Source: Streptomyces caniscabiei (GTDB lineage Bacteria > Actinomycetota > Actinomycetes > Streptomycetales > Streptomycetaceae). From it: a stretch of 64,000 nucleotides of DNA. The stretch is from the NCBI RefSeq assembly GCF_014930365.1, contig NZ_JABXWI010000007.1:434001-498000 (forward strand), in the 5' to 3' direction. Of the stretch, positions 8,541 through 16,652 are shown piece by piece. Position numbers and translations under genes: made by a program. Position 1 is the first letter of the stretch. Each line of letters opens with the position of its first letter. A model generated the notes under the pieces. That model worked only from the letters and a program-made list of their open reading frames with translations. It searched no databases and was not told the origin of the DNA.

Positions 8541-9520
8541 CCGACAGCGACGCCGGGCCGTACGGCGAGAGGGAAGGGCGCGAGATGCCGTCGGGCAGGA
8601 CGGAGCCGGACATGAGCGACCGGTCTGACAACGGAGAACGGCACGACACCGCCTCCCCTGCCCCCGTCCCCTCGCCCCCCGCGGCCACGGACACCCCGTC
8701 CGCCGCGTTCCGTGAGGGCGCCTCCGTCGATTCGCTCCTCGCCGCCGCCGTGCGCGGGGGCGCGTCGGACGACCGTGCGGGGGAGGCGCGTGCCGTGGCG
8801 GCCTTCCGGGCGGCGCGGGAGAGCGGGGGCCGTACGGCCCGTACCCGACGGCGCGACGACTGGCGGCCGAACGCCCGGCGCCGCGTCCAGCTCTCCGTCC
8901 GCACCACCCTGGCGGTCCTGCTGGCCAGCCTCACCCTCGGCGGAGCCGCCTTCGCGGCGATCGGCTCGGCCGGCCACGGCGACAAGGGCGCCGAACGGGA
9001 GTCCGGGGAGTACCAAAACCGCGAGCGGCCCGCCCGCCCCGGCGGCGACGCCCCGACCCCGCCCGGCCCCGCGGACGTCCCGCGCCCCGGCCCCGCGAGC
9101 CCGGACGCCTCCGCCCCGGCCGAGCGGGGCGGCGCGTCCCGGAGCCCGGACGACTCCCGCCGACAGGCCGGCCGACGCGACGACGGCACGCCCTCCGACG
9201 ACAGCCGACGCCAGTCACCCCGGCCCGCCGAACCGAACCGGCCGAACGAACCGAACGGCCAGAGCGAGGACAACGGCCAGAGCGAGGAGAACGGCCAGAG
9301 CGAGGACAACGGCCAGAGCGAGGAGAACGGCCAGAGCGGGTCGGCCGGTTCGAAGGTGCCCGACGAGCCGGGCGGGTCGCAGGTCCCCGGCGGCGATCGA
9401 CCGGAGCCGGCGGCCGGGGACGAGGCCAAGATCGAGGGCGGCGCTCCGCAGAACGCGCCGCAGAACGCGCCGCAGGACGCCCCGCAGTCCTCGCCGCAGA
9501 AAACCCCCGGAACGAAGTGA
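8537..9520 (+). CDS. single-pass membrane protein, putative regulator (anti-sigma-like) of the adjacent ECF sigma factor
   Basis: The 327-residue protein has a cytoplasmic-type N-terminal region (1-118) containing EARAVAAFRAARESG, one transmembrane segment (about 122-142, LAVLLASLTLGGAAFAAIGS) and a long disordered Pro/Asp/Arg/Gln-rich exterior tail. The tail includes five NGQSE(D/E)-type hexapeptides and a PQNAPQNAPQDAPQ run. The four-base overlap with the sigma gene and the topology suggest an anti-sigma factor, but I see no zinc-binding anti-sigma motif (HxxxCxxC). The paralogue downstream (10587) shares the AAFR(A/S)AR motif before its membrane segment. Function is inferred from context. 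Confidence 0.75.
   Translation: MTDSDAGPYGEREGREMPSGRTEPDMSDRSDNGERHDTASPAPVPSPPAATDTPSAAFREGASVDSLLAAAVRGGASDDRAGEARAVAAFRAARESGGRTARTRRRDDWRPNARRRVQLSVRTTLAVLLASLTLGGAAFAAIGSAGHGDKGAERESGEYQNRERPARPGGDAPTPPGPADVPRPGPASPDASAPAERGGASRSPDDSRRQAGRRDDGTPSDDSRRQSPRPAEPNRPNEPNGQSEDNGQSEENGQSEDNGQSEENGQSGSAGSKVPDEPGGSQVPGGDRPEPAAGDEAKIEGGAPQNAPQNAPQDAPQSSPQKTPGTK
9254..9337 (+). repeat. in-frame 18-bp tandem repeat
   Basis: The segment AACGGCCAGAGC recurs exactly every 18 bases, starting at 9254, 9272, 9290, 9308 and 9326. The bases between alternate to give NGQSED and NGQSEE. It encodes part of the extracytoplasmic tail of the membrane protein and could vary in copy number by slippage. Confidence 0.9.
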
Positions 9521-9580
9521 GGCCGGCGTGCTCGCAAGACCCCCGTACTCGCAAGGCACCCGGCCACTCCGCCGATGGCA

Positions 9581-9622
9581 ACGGTCGGGGCCGCCACCCC
9601 CCACAGGAGAGGCCCCGACCGT
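9581..9622 (+). terminator. terminator hairpin after first sigma module
   Basis: A perfect 12-bp inverted repeat (ACGGTCGGGGCC with GGCCCCGACCGT) encloses an 18-base loop. It lies about 60 bases after the first membrane-partner gene and before the second sigma gene, so the two modules are probably separate transcription units. There is no T-tract, as is common in Streptomyces. Confidence 0.6.
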
Positions 9623-9777
9623 CGCGCGGCACGGGCCGCGCGGCGACCCGTACTACCTACAGCGCCGCGTCCCCGTTTTCTGTCACACCTCGCCGCATCA
9701 CGAGTTAGTTGCATGTTCTACGGACATGGACGCCCAGCGGTTTCAGGCCGTAACGTGCCATTCGCGCCGGATCGTGG

Positions 9778-10587
9778 ATGGCGGAAGACGACCACAACCA
9801 TCGACGGCCCGGCACCGCACGATTCATTGAGGACCACGAGAGCGAGAAACCCGGTCCGCGAGAGCGGCGCCGGTCGAGGCGCAAAGAGGGGCGCGCGCGG
9901 GTGCTGGGGGACGACGCGGAGCTGACCGCCGCGGTGCTTGCGGCACAGGACGGGGACGAGACCGCGTTCCGGACTGTGTACCGCTCGGTGCACCCACGGT
10001 TGCTCGGGTACGTGCGGACGCTGGTCGGCGATCCGGACGCGGAGGACGTCACCTCCGAGTCCTGGCTCCAGATAGCCCGCGACCTGGAGCGGTTCAGCGG
10101 TGACGCCGACCGGTTCCGCGGCTGGGCCGCGCGGATCGCCCGCAACCGGGCCCTCGACCACATACGGATGCGGGGACGCAGGCCCGCGATAGGCGGCGAC
10201 GAGACCGAGCTGACCGGCAGGGCCGCCGAGTCCGACACGGCCGGCGAGGCGATGGAGGCCCTGGCCACCGGCCACACGCTCTCGCTCATCGCCCAGCTGC
10301 CGCAGGACCAGGCGGAGGCGGTGGTCCTGCGGGTCGTGGTCGGCCTCGACGCGAAGACCGCCGCCGAGGCCCTGGGCAAGCGCGCGGGAGCCGTACGGAC
10401 GGCCGCGCACCGGGGTCTGAAGCGGCTCGCCGAACTGATCGGGGAGAATCCGGAGACGGCCGGCGAGGCCGACCCGGAGACCGGCGATCCGCTGGACGCC
10501 GTGCCCCCACCGAGAGAGCCGCGTGCGCGCGCGGCTTCGTCCGCCGGTGTGACGCATATGCGTTCGCGGACGCAGAAGGATGTGTGA
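9778..10587 (+). CDS. ECF-family RNA polymerase sigma factor (second tandem paralogue)
   Basis: The 269-residue protein is a longer relative of the sigma factor at 7950. It carries an Arg-rich N-terminal extension of about 45 residues and a C-terminal tail of about 40 residues. Region 2 includes VYRSVHPRLLGYVRTLVGD, EDVTSESWLQIARDLERF and FRGWAARIARNRALDHIR. Region 4 has LPQDQAEAVVLRVVVGLDAK and GKRAGAVRTAAHRGLKRLAE, nearly superimposable on the first copy. ATG at 9778 is the first in-frame start after the intergenic region; an internal start nearer GDDAELTA is possible. The stop TGA shares its A with the ATG of the next gene (TGATG). Confidence 0.9.
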   Translation: MAEDDHNHRRPGTARFIEDHESEKPGPRERRRSRRKEGRARVLGDDAELTAAVLAAQDGDETAFRTVYRSVHPRLLGYVRTLVGDPDAEDVTSESWLQIARDLERFSGDADRFRGWAARIARNRALDHIRMRGRRPAIGGDETELTGRAAESDTAGEAMEALATGHTLSLIAQLPQDQAEAVVLRVVVGLDAKTAAEALGKRAGAVRTAAHRGLKRLAELIGENPETAGEADPETGDPLDAVPPPREPRARAASSAGVTHMRSRTQKDV

Positions 10588-11861
10588 TGGCCGACGAGCA
10601 GTACAGGTGGCTCAACCGCGACGCCGCGGAGCGGCTGCTGCGCGGGGAGCCGCTCGAAGCCGTCGACGCCGACACCCGTGACCGTGCCGCCCGGCTCGCC
10701 GAGGCGCTCGGCGCGCTGACCGCCGAGGTCGCCCCGCAGTCCTCGGGGAGCGCCGAACTCCCCGGCGAGGAAGCCGCGTTGGCCGCCTTCCGCAGCGCGC
10801 GCACAGCCCGTACGCCCGGCGCGGCCCCCGCGGCCGCCGCCCCCTCCGCGTTCTCGCCCGACGGCGGGCGGGCCGCCGAGACCGGCCGTGGCGGCCGTAC
10901 GCACACCGCGGCCGCGCCCGCCGCCGACGCGGGACTCGTCCACCTCGGACGGCCCGGGCGGCCGGGCGCCGGGTCGGACGGACGCCGGGCCCGCTGGGGC
11001 CGGCCCGTACGGTTCGGGCTGGTCGCGGCGGTGGCCGCCGGGATGCTCGGCGGGGTCACGGTGGCGGTCGGCGGGGGCGCGCTGACCGCGTTCCACGGCG
11101 ACCGGCCGGAGCCCTCCCCCACCGTCACCACCGGCGGGTCCCCGGACCGGCCGCTGCTGTCGCCGTCACCGGACCCGCAGGACGGCGACGGCCGCAGGCG
11201 GGCGTGGGGCGACATGCGACCCGAGGAGACCCCGGACGGCTCCGCCCGGGGCGACGACCCCTCCGGCGAGGGCACCGGCGGCACCGACGAGGACGGGCGG
11301 ACCGGCGACGGCGGGAAGAACGACGCCTCCGCCCAGGAGTGGTGGAACAAGGTCCTCTCCGCCTGCCGTGACGTACGCGACGGCAAGGAGCTGGGGGCCG
11401 ACCGTCGGCGCGACCTGGAGGACGCGGCGGGCGGCAAGGGCAAGGGACAGCTGAAGCGGTACTGCGAGGGCGTCCTGGCCGGTGGCTCCGACAACCCCGG
11501 CACGAAGAGGCGGCCGGGCGGGGGCACCGGGGCGGGCGGGGGCAGCGGGGCCGGGGCCGGTGCGTCGGACTCCGGTGACGCCGCCGGCTCGGCCGGCGGC
11601 GGCGAAGGCAAGCCGCGTTCCGGCAGTGACCCCGACGAGGACGACGACTCCCACCCCGGCAAGGGCCGCAACGGCAACGGCACCGGCGGCGGTGCCGGCG
11701 CGGGCAAGAACCGCCCCGGGCACGGCAAGGGTCACGGCACCAAGGGCACCCAGGGCGGCAAGGGGAACAAGGCCGGCAAGGGCAACGGGGGCTACGGCCA
11801 CCGGAGTCAGCTCGCCGCGGCGCCGCGGATCGACCTCGCCACCCGCGTCATCCCCTCCTGA
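10587..11861 (+). CDS. single-pass membrane protein, putative regulator of the second ECF sigma factor
   Basis: The 424-residue protein has an N-terminal soluble part (YRWLNRDAAERLLRGEPLEA; EEAALAAFRSAR), one transmembrane helix (about 142-166, VRFGLVAAVAAGMLGGVTVAV) and a small conserved exterior stretch (EWWNKVLSACRDVRDGKEL...LKRYCEGVLAG) with two cysteines that could pair. A very Gly/Lys/Asn-rich low-complexity tail follows. It is translationally coupled to the sigma gene and has the same architecture as the protein at 8537, which points to duplication of a whole sigma/partner module. An anti-sigma role is plausible but not shown by motif. The downstream terminator at 12005-12043 ends the unit. 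Confidence 0.78.
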   Translation: MADEQYRWLNRDAAERLLRGEPLEAVDADTRDRAARLAEALGALTAEVAPQSSGSAELPGEEAALAAFRSARTARTPGAAPAAAAPSAFSPDGGRAAETGRGGRTHTAAAPAADAGLVHLGRPGRPGAGSDGRRARWGRPVRFGLVAAVAAGMLGGVTVAVGGGALTAFHGDRPEPSPTVTTGGSPDRPLLSPSPDPQDGDGRRRAWGDMRPEETPDGSARGDDPSGEGTGGTDEDGRTGDGGKNDASAQEWWNKVLSACRDVRDGKELGADRRRDLEDAAGGKGKGQLKRYCEGVLAGGSDNPGTKRRPGGGTGAGGGSGAGAGASDSGDAAGSAGGGEGKPRSGSDPDEDDDSHPGKGRNGNGTGGGAGAGKNRPGHGKGHGTKGTQGGKGNKAGKGNGGYGHRSQLAAAPRIDLATRVIPS

Positions 11862-12004
11862 CCTGCGCTTTCTCGGCTGTTACGAATTCTTTCGCGGAAC
11901 GGGTAACACTTTTGGCCGCCCCGGCGCAGTAATGAGTGAGCCGACTGGTCATCGGCCGTCGCACAGAGCCGGGGTTCCCCCCGTACCTACGGCTCGTGCA
12001 CCTC

Positions 12005-12043
12005 GGCGCGGGCGGGACACGTTCCCCCGGTCCCGCCCGCGCC
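12005..12043. terminator. terminator hairpin between convergent genes
   Basis: A perfect 13-bp inverted repeat (GGCGCGGGCGGGA with TCCCGCCCGCGCC) encloses a 13-base loop. It lies between the second sigma module and the convergent L,D-transpeptidase gene. The rest of the gap 11862-12155 shows no gene. Confidence 0.75.
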
Positions 12044-12155
12044 CCATTCCCCCGTGGTCCCCCGTGACCCCGTACTCAGGCTGACGCGGCGGACACCCTC
12101 CCGCTATGCCTCATGTGACGCACGTCACGAAATCCTGTGGGGCGCCCCTCGTGCC

Positions 12156-13073
12156 TCACCAGTACACGACGACCTTGTCGCCGTTCCTGACCTGCTCGAA
12201 CAGCCGTGCGATCGCCGCCTTGTCCCGGACATTGACGCAGCCGTGCGAGGCCCCGTAGTACCCACGGGCCGCGAAGTCGGCGGAGTAGTGGACCGCCTGG
12301 CCGCCGCTGAAGAACATCGCGTACGGCATCGGGGTGTCGTACAGGGTCGACCAGTGGTCGCGGGACTTGAAGTAGACGCTGAAGAGCCCCTCCCGGGTCG
12401 GCGTGTACTCCGAGCCGAACCGCACCTCGACCGTCGTCAGCGTCCGGCCGTCCACCATCCAGCGCAGGGTGCGGCTCGTCTTGCTGATGCACAGCACCCG
12501 GCCCGTCAGGCAGCGCGGATCGGGTGACGCGGCCGGCTGCCCGCCGTACGCGTACAGGTCCCACTTGCCGGGCTCCCGCGTCATGTTCAGCAGCCGCGCC
12601 CAGGTCACGCTGTCCGTCCTGCCGGTCCGGGGCAGCCCCCGCTTGCCCTGGAAACCCTTGACCGCCTGGACCGTCTGGTCGTCGTACGTCCCCGTCGGCC
12701 CCGTGAAGAGCCATGCGATCTGCCGCAGCCGCGCCTGCAACTCGCGTACGTCGAGGCCCTCGTCGCCCTGGGACCAGAGCACCCGGGGCGGGGGCGAGGG
12801 CCTGGGGGCGGGTGGGGGTGTGGGGGAGGGCGGCGCGGTCGTCGGGGCCCGCTCGGGCGCACCCTTCCCGTCGCCGTCGTTCCCGCCCGCGGCCCGGTCG
12901 CCGCCGTCGACGCCGTCGTCCTGCTTCGGGGTGCCGTCCGGCGTGCTGCTCCCGTCGATGCGCACGGGCTGGCGCTGGCCGCCGTGCACCTCGATCCCCT
13001 GGGCCGTGCAGGCGCCGGCCATGGCGAGTGCCGCGATCGCGGCCACCGATCTCCGCATGTCCTTGATACGCAT
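12156..13073 (-). CDS. L,D-transpeptidase (YkuD domain) with N-terminal peptidoglycan-binding domain, lipoprotein-like signal
   Basis: The 305-residue protein should make 3-3 peptide cross-links in peptidoglycan or anchor proteins to it. It starts with a lipoprotein-type signal (SVAAIAALAMAGAC, Cys as +1) and a Pro/Thr/Asp-rich linker. A PG_binding_1 domain (about 105-170, LDVRELQARLRQI...VKGFQGKRGLPRTG) precedes the YkuD domain, which ends with SHGCVNVRDKAAIARLFE. The Cys of SHGCVNV, near residue 276, is the catalytic nucleophile of the family. ATG at 13073 places the signal peptide correctly. It is convergent with the sigma module and divergent from the mutase gene. Confidence 0.9.
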   Translation of the reverse strand: MRIKDMRRSVAAIAALAMAGACTAQGIEVHGGQRQPVRIDGSSTPDGTPKQDDGVDGGDRAAGGNDGDGKGAPERAPTTAPPSPTPPPAPRPSPPPRVLWSQGDEGLDVRELQARLRQIAWLFTGPTGTYDDQTVQAVKGFQGKRGLPRTGRTDSVTWARLLNMTREPGKWDLYAYGGQPAASPDPRCLTGRVLCISKTSRTLRWMVDGRTLTTVEVRFGSEYTPTREGLFSVYFKSRDHWSTLYDTPMPYAMFFSGGQAVHYSADFAARGYYGASHGCVNVRDKAAIARLFEQVRNGDKVVVYW

Positions 13074-13199
13074 CGGGGTCCCCGTCGTCTCATGATCGCC
13101 GCGTCCGGTCGCTCTCCCGAACAGGTTGCCCGGACGTGACCCTTCGCGAACAAACGGGCATGGTGGTGAGTCGAGAGCCGAGCAGGACGGAGGCACACC

Positions 13200-14780
13200 A
13201 TGGCGCGCGAGTCGGAGTCCGGGCTGCCCATCGAGCCGGTGTACGGGCCGGAGGTGCTGGAGGGCTGGGATCCGGCGGAGCGGCTGGGGGAGCCGGGGGA
13301 GTATCCGTTCACGCGCGGTGTGTACCGGTCGATGTACACGGGGCGCCCGTGGACGATGCGGCAGTACGCGGGTTTCGGTACGGCGGTGGAGTCCAACGCC
13401 CGCTACCGGCAGCTGATCGCGAACGGCACGACGGGGTTGTCGGTGGCGTTCGACCTTCCCACCCAGATGGGCCATGACTCCGACGCCCCGATCGCGCACG
13501 GTGAGGTCGGCAAGGTGGGCGTGGCGATCGACTCGGTCGACGACATGCGGGTGCTGTTCGACGGCATTCCGCTGGACAAGGTCTCCACGTCGATGACGAT
13601 CAACGCCCCGGCGGCCGTGCTCCTGCTGCTGTACCAGCTGGTGGCCGAGGAGCAGGGAGTCGGCGCGGAGAAGCTGACCGGCACGATCCAGAACGATGTG
13701 CTGAAGGAGTACATCGCGCGCGGGACGTACATCTTCCCGCCCAAGCCCTCGCTGCGGCTGATCGCGGACATCTTCCGGTACTGCGGGGCCGAGATCCCGA
13801 AGTGGAACACGATCTCGATCTCCGGGTACCACATGGCGGAGGCGGGGGCCTCGCCGGCGCAGGAGATCGCGTTCACGCTGGCCGACGGGATCGAGTACGT
13901 GCGCACGGCGGTCGCGGCCGGGATGGACGTGGACGACTTCGCGCCCCGGCTGTCGTTCTTCTTCGTCGCCCGGACGACGGTGCTGGAGGAGGTGGCCAAG
14001 TTCCGTGCGGCGCGCCGGATCTGGGCGCGGGTGATGCGCGAGGAGTTCGGGGCGGAGAACCCCAAGTCGCTGATGCTGCGTTTCCACACGCAGACGGCCG
14101 GGGTGCAGCTGACGGCGCAGCAGCCCGAGGTGAACCTGGTGCGGGTGGCGGTGCAGGGGCTGGCGGCGGTGCTGGGCGGGACCCAGTCGCTGCACACCAA
14201 CTCCTTCGACGAGGCGATCGCCCTGCCGACCGACAAGAGCGCCCGCCTCGCCCTGCGGACGCAGCAGGTGCTGGCGTACGAGACGGATGTGACGGCGACG
14301 GTCGACCCGTTCGCCGGTTCCTACGTCGTGGAGAAGATGACGGACGACGTGGAGGCGGCCGCGGTCGGGCTGATGCGGAAGGTGGAAGACCTGGGCGGCG
14401 CGGTGGCGGCCATCGAACTCGGGTTCCAGAAGGGCGAGATCGAGCGCAGCGCGTATCGCATCGCCCAGGAGACCGACTCCGGTGAACGGGTCGTGGTCGG
14501 CGTCAACCGGTTCCAGCTCGACGAGGAGGAGCCCTACGAGCCGCTCCGCGTCGACCCGGCCATCGAGGCCCAGCAGGCACAGCGACTGGCCCGGCTGCGA
14601 GCGGAACGCGACCGGGCGGCGGTGGACACCGCCCTCGCCGCCCTGAAGAAGGCCGCCGAGGGCACGGACAACGTTCTGTACCCGATGCGCGAGGCGCTGA
14701 AGGCACGGGCCACCGTCGGCGAGGTCTGCAACGCCCTCCGCGAGGTCTGGGGCACCTACGTCCCCAGCGACGCCTTCTGA
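13200..14780 (+). CDS. methylmalonyl-CoA mutase-family large subunit lacking a B12-binding domain
   Basis: The 526-residue protein is the catalytic TIM-barrel part of an acyl-CoA mutase, an adenosylcobalamin-dependent carbon-skeleton rearrangement enzyme. It retains WTMRQYAGFGTAVESN (Tyr56), IARGTYIFPP (Arg174) and ISGYHMAEAG (Tyr210, His211). Tyr and Arg at the first two sites match methylmalonyl-CoA-specific mutases, whereas isobutyryl-CoA mutases carry Phe and Gln there. The C-terminus stops before any DxHxxG cobalamin-binding domain, so a separate small subunit must be supplied from elsewhere. A GGAGG site precedes ATG 13200. The gene appears monocistronic. Mutase family membership is very sure; exact substrate is inferred. 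Confidence 0.9.
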   Translation: MARESESGLPIEPVYGPEVLEGWDPAERLGEPGEYPFTRGVYRSMYTGRPWTMRQYAGFGTAVESNARYRQLIANGTTGLSVAFDLPTQMGHDSDAPIAHGEVGKVGVAIDSVDDMRVLFDGIPLDKVSTSMTINAPAAVLLLLYQLVAEEQGVGAEKLTGTIQNDVLKEYIARGTYIFPPKPSLRLIADIFRYCGAEIPKWNTISISGYHMAEAGASPAQEIAFTLADGIEYVRTAVAAGMDVDDFAPRLSFFFVARTTVLEEVAKFRAARRIWARVMREEFGAENPKSLMLRFHTQTAGVQLTAQQPEVNLVRVAVQGLAAVLGGTQSLHTNSFDEAIALPTDKSARLALRTQQVLAYETDVTATVDPFAGSYVVEKMTDDVEAAAVGLMRKVEDLGGAVAAIELGFQKGEIERSAYRIAQETDSGERVVVGVNRFQLDEEEPYEPLRVDPAIEAQQAQRLARLRAERDRAAVDTALAALKKAAEGTDNVLYPMREALKARATVGEVCNALREVWGTYVPSDAF

Positions 14781-14909
14781 TCGCTCGCGCTCGAACCGCG
14801 GTCGACTGTGATCGGCCGCGGGTCGCCCTCCCTCGTCTTTCTGCCGCCTTTTCGTCTGCCTTCCTACGGGCATGTCGGGATGTCGGACCCCCGTGCGACA
14901 CTCCTTTGC

Positions 14910-15563
14910 ATGTTCGGTGTCATCGACCTCCCCACCTATCTGGCGGGCCTCGTCCTGATCGTGCTCCTGCCCGGGCCCAACTCCCTCTACGTGCTGTCCG
15001 TGGCCGCCCGGCGCGGCATACGGACCGGGTACCGGGCCGCCGCCGGCGTGTGGGTCGGGGACACCGTGCTGATGACGTTGTCGGCGGCGGGGGTGGCCTC
15101 GCTGTTGCAGGCCAACGCCGTGCTGTTCGGGATCGTGAAGTACGCGGGCGCCGGCTATCTGTCGTGGCTGGCGCTCGGGATGCTGCGGGCCGCGTGGGGG
15201 ATGTGGCGCAGCCGCCGGGAGCGGGTCGTGGAGGGGCCGGGCGAGGAGATCGCCGAGGGCGAGCGGCCGTTCCGGCGAGCCGTGGTGATCAGTCTGCTGA
15301 ACCCGAAGGCGATCCTGTTCTTCGTCGCCTTCTTCGTGCAGTTCGTGGACCCGGGGTACGCCTACCCGGCGCTCTCCTTCGTGGTCCTCGGTGCCTTCGC
15401 CCAGCTCGCCAGCTTCCTCTACCTGAGCGCGCTGATATTCAGCGGCACCAGGCTGGCCGCCACGTTCCGCCGCCGCAGGCGGCTGTCGGCGGGGGCCACC
15501 TCGGCGGCGGGGGCCCTGTTCCTCGGGTTCGCGGTCAAGCTGTCACTGGCGAGCGGCGCGTAG
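14910..15563 (+). CDS. LysE/RhtB-family amino-acid exporter (LeuE-like)
   Basis: The 217-residue inner-membrane protein has about six hydrophobic segments and the LysE-family signature LPGPNSLYVLSVAARRGIRTGY near residues 18-40. The middle pair FRRAVVISLLNPKAILFFVAFF is also typical. It would export an amino acid such as leucine, but the substrate cannot be read from sequence. ATG 14910 is preferred to the upstream in-frame start because MFGVIDLPTYLAGLVLIV is the normal family N-terminus. Its 3' end overlaps the convergent methyltransferase gene by 21 bases. Confidence 0.85.
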   Translation: MFGVIDLPTYLAGLVLIVLLPGPNSLYVLSVAARRGIRTGYRAAAGVWVGDTVLMTLSAAGVASLLQANAVLFGIVKYAGAGYLSWLALGMLRAAWGMWRSRRERVVEGPGEEIAEGERPFRRAVVISLLNPKAILFFVAFFVQFVDPGYAYPALSFVVLGAFAQLASFLYLSALIFSGTRLAATFRRRRRLSAGATSAAGALFLGFAVKLSLASGA

Positions 15564-16487
15564 GCGGACTGCCCTCCTGACCGCTCGCGTCACCACCGGG
15601 GGCAGCAGGTCCACGGCCAGCCTGCGGGCCGTGCCGCGGGGCGGGCGCCGCCGGGCCGGGGTCGGGGGCGTCGTCGCGGCGGGGGCCGGCGGGGCGGGGG
15701 TCGGCGGCTCGGTCCAGTGGCGGGACTTCGGGAAGGCCGGGGCCTTCATGCCCTTGGACTTGAGGCGCAGGATGCGGTGCCCCGCGGCCCGCTGGTCGCT
15801 GAGGTGGCAGTCGTCCCGGTCCGCCGCCATGCCGAGCAGCGCCTCCTGGAGCGGCTCGGGGTCGTCCCAGGTGCCGTACAGCTTCTGCGTGCTGAGACAG
15901 ACGGGGTTGAGGCCCCGGTTGAGGACGGCCTCCCACGCGGCGATGGAGACGCCGGGCGTGTGCTCCGAGCGGAAGTCGTCGAGGACCACCAGCCCGCCGG
16001 GGAGGAGTATGTCCCGGGCGGCGGTGATGTCGGCTTCGACGTGCTCGTACAGATGCGAGGCGTCGATGTGCACGAACCGGCACGAGCGCGGCTTCACCTC
16101 GCCCGGGACGATCGAGCTGGGGCCCTGGAGGACCCGGGGCAGCTCGTCGTGGAAGGAGAGGTAGTTCGCCTCGAAGGCCCGACGGGTGAGCGTGCTGCGG
16201 TACGACTTGGTGGCCTCCGCCGCGTTGGCGTCGTCCGGCGCGTCGCTCTCGAAGAGGTCGCAGACCGTGTAGGCCTCGCCCTCCTGGAGATGCCGGCCGA
16301 GGAAGATGGCGCTCTTGCCCATGTAGACGCCGACCTCCAGGAGATCGCCCCTCTCGCCCGCGGCCTCCTGGCGGTCCAGGAACCAGTCGAAGAGGAGTTG
16401 GTCGAGCACCGGGAACCAGCCGGGGACGTCGTCGAGTTCCCGGGGGAGTCGGATCGTGCCGTGTTCTGAGGTCATGTCAGAGGTCAT
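15543..16487 (-). CDS. class I SAM-dependent methyltransferase (TylF/Methyltransf_24-like)
   Basis: The 314-residue protein has a Rossmann methyltransferase core: GDLLEVGVYMGKSAIFLG (motif I), YTVCDLFES, CRFVHIDASHLYEHVEADI and LLPGGLVVLDDF. This pattern is typical of sugar or macrolide O-methyltransferases and of methyltransferases near polysaccharide genes. The last 60 residues are Pro/Arg-rich and probably disordered. Two possible starts (16487 and 16475) lie 12 bases apart, and neither has a strong ribosome site. The gene lies just downstream of the glycopolymer operon on the same strand, with a 165-base gap, so it could modify that polymer. That link is inferred from position only. Confidence 0.8.
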   Translation of the reverse strand: MTSDMTSEHGTIRLPRELDDVPGWFPVLDQLLFDWFLDRQEAAGERGDLLEVGVYMGKSAIFLGRHLQEGEAYTVCDLFESDAPDDANAAEATKSYRSTLTRRAFEANYLSFHDELPRVLQGPSSIVPGEVKPRSCRFVHIDASHLYEHVEADITAARDILLPGGLVVLDDFRSEHTPGVSIAAWEAVLNRGLNPVCLSTQKLYGTWDDPEPLQEALLGMAADRDDCHLSDQRAAGHRILRLKSKGMKAPAFPKSRHWTEPPTPAPPAPAATTPPTPARRRPPRGTARRLAVDLLPPVVTRAVRRAVRLRAARQ

Positions 16488-16652
16488 GAGGACGGAAGAC
16501 CTTCTTGCGTCGACGAGGCGAACAGGCGAACGGGCCAGGAACCTATGAGATGCCTTTGGCCCGGTCAAGGATGCTGCGGAGCCTCTCCGCGGAGGGGTTT
16601 TCGAATCCTCGGGTCGCATGAACAGTGGGCCAATTCCAGGTTCCGGGACCGT

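Noticed and set aside
12156..14873. A 905-codon open frame on the minus strand antisense to the mutase gene
   Set aside because: The upstream two thirds mirror a well-conserved mutase on the plus strand and use codons unlike Streptomyces genes. Only the 3' part from 13073 is a real gene.
16580..16620. TTCGAATCC-like tRNA T-loop
   Set aside because: No matching acceptor, D or anticodon arms could be folded around it, so it is not a tRNA.
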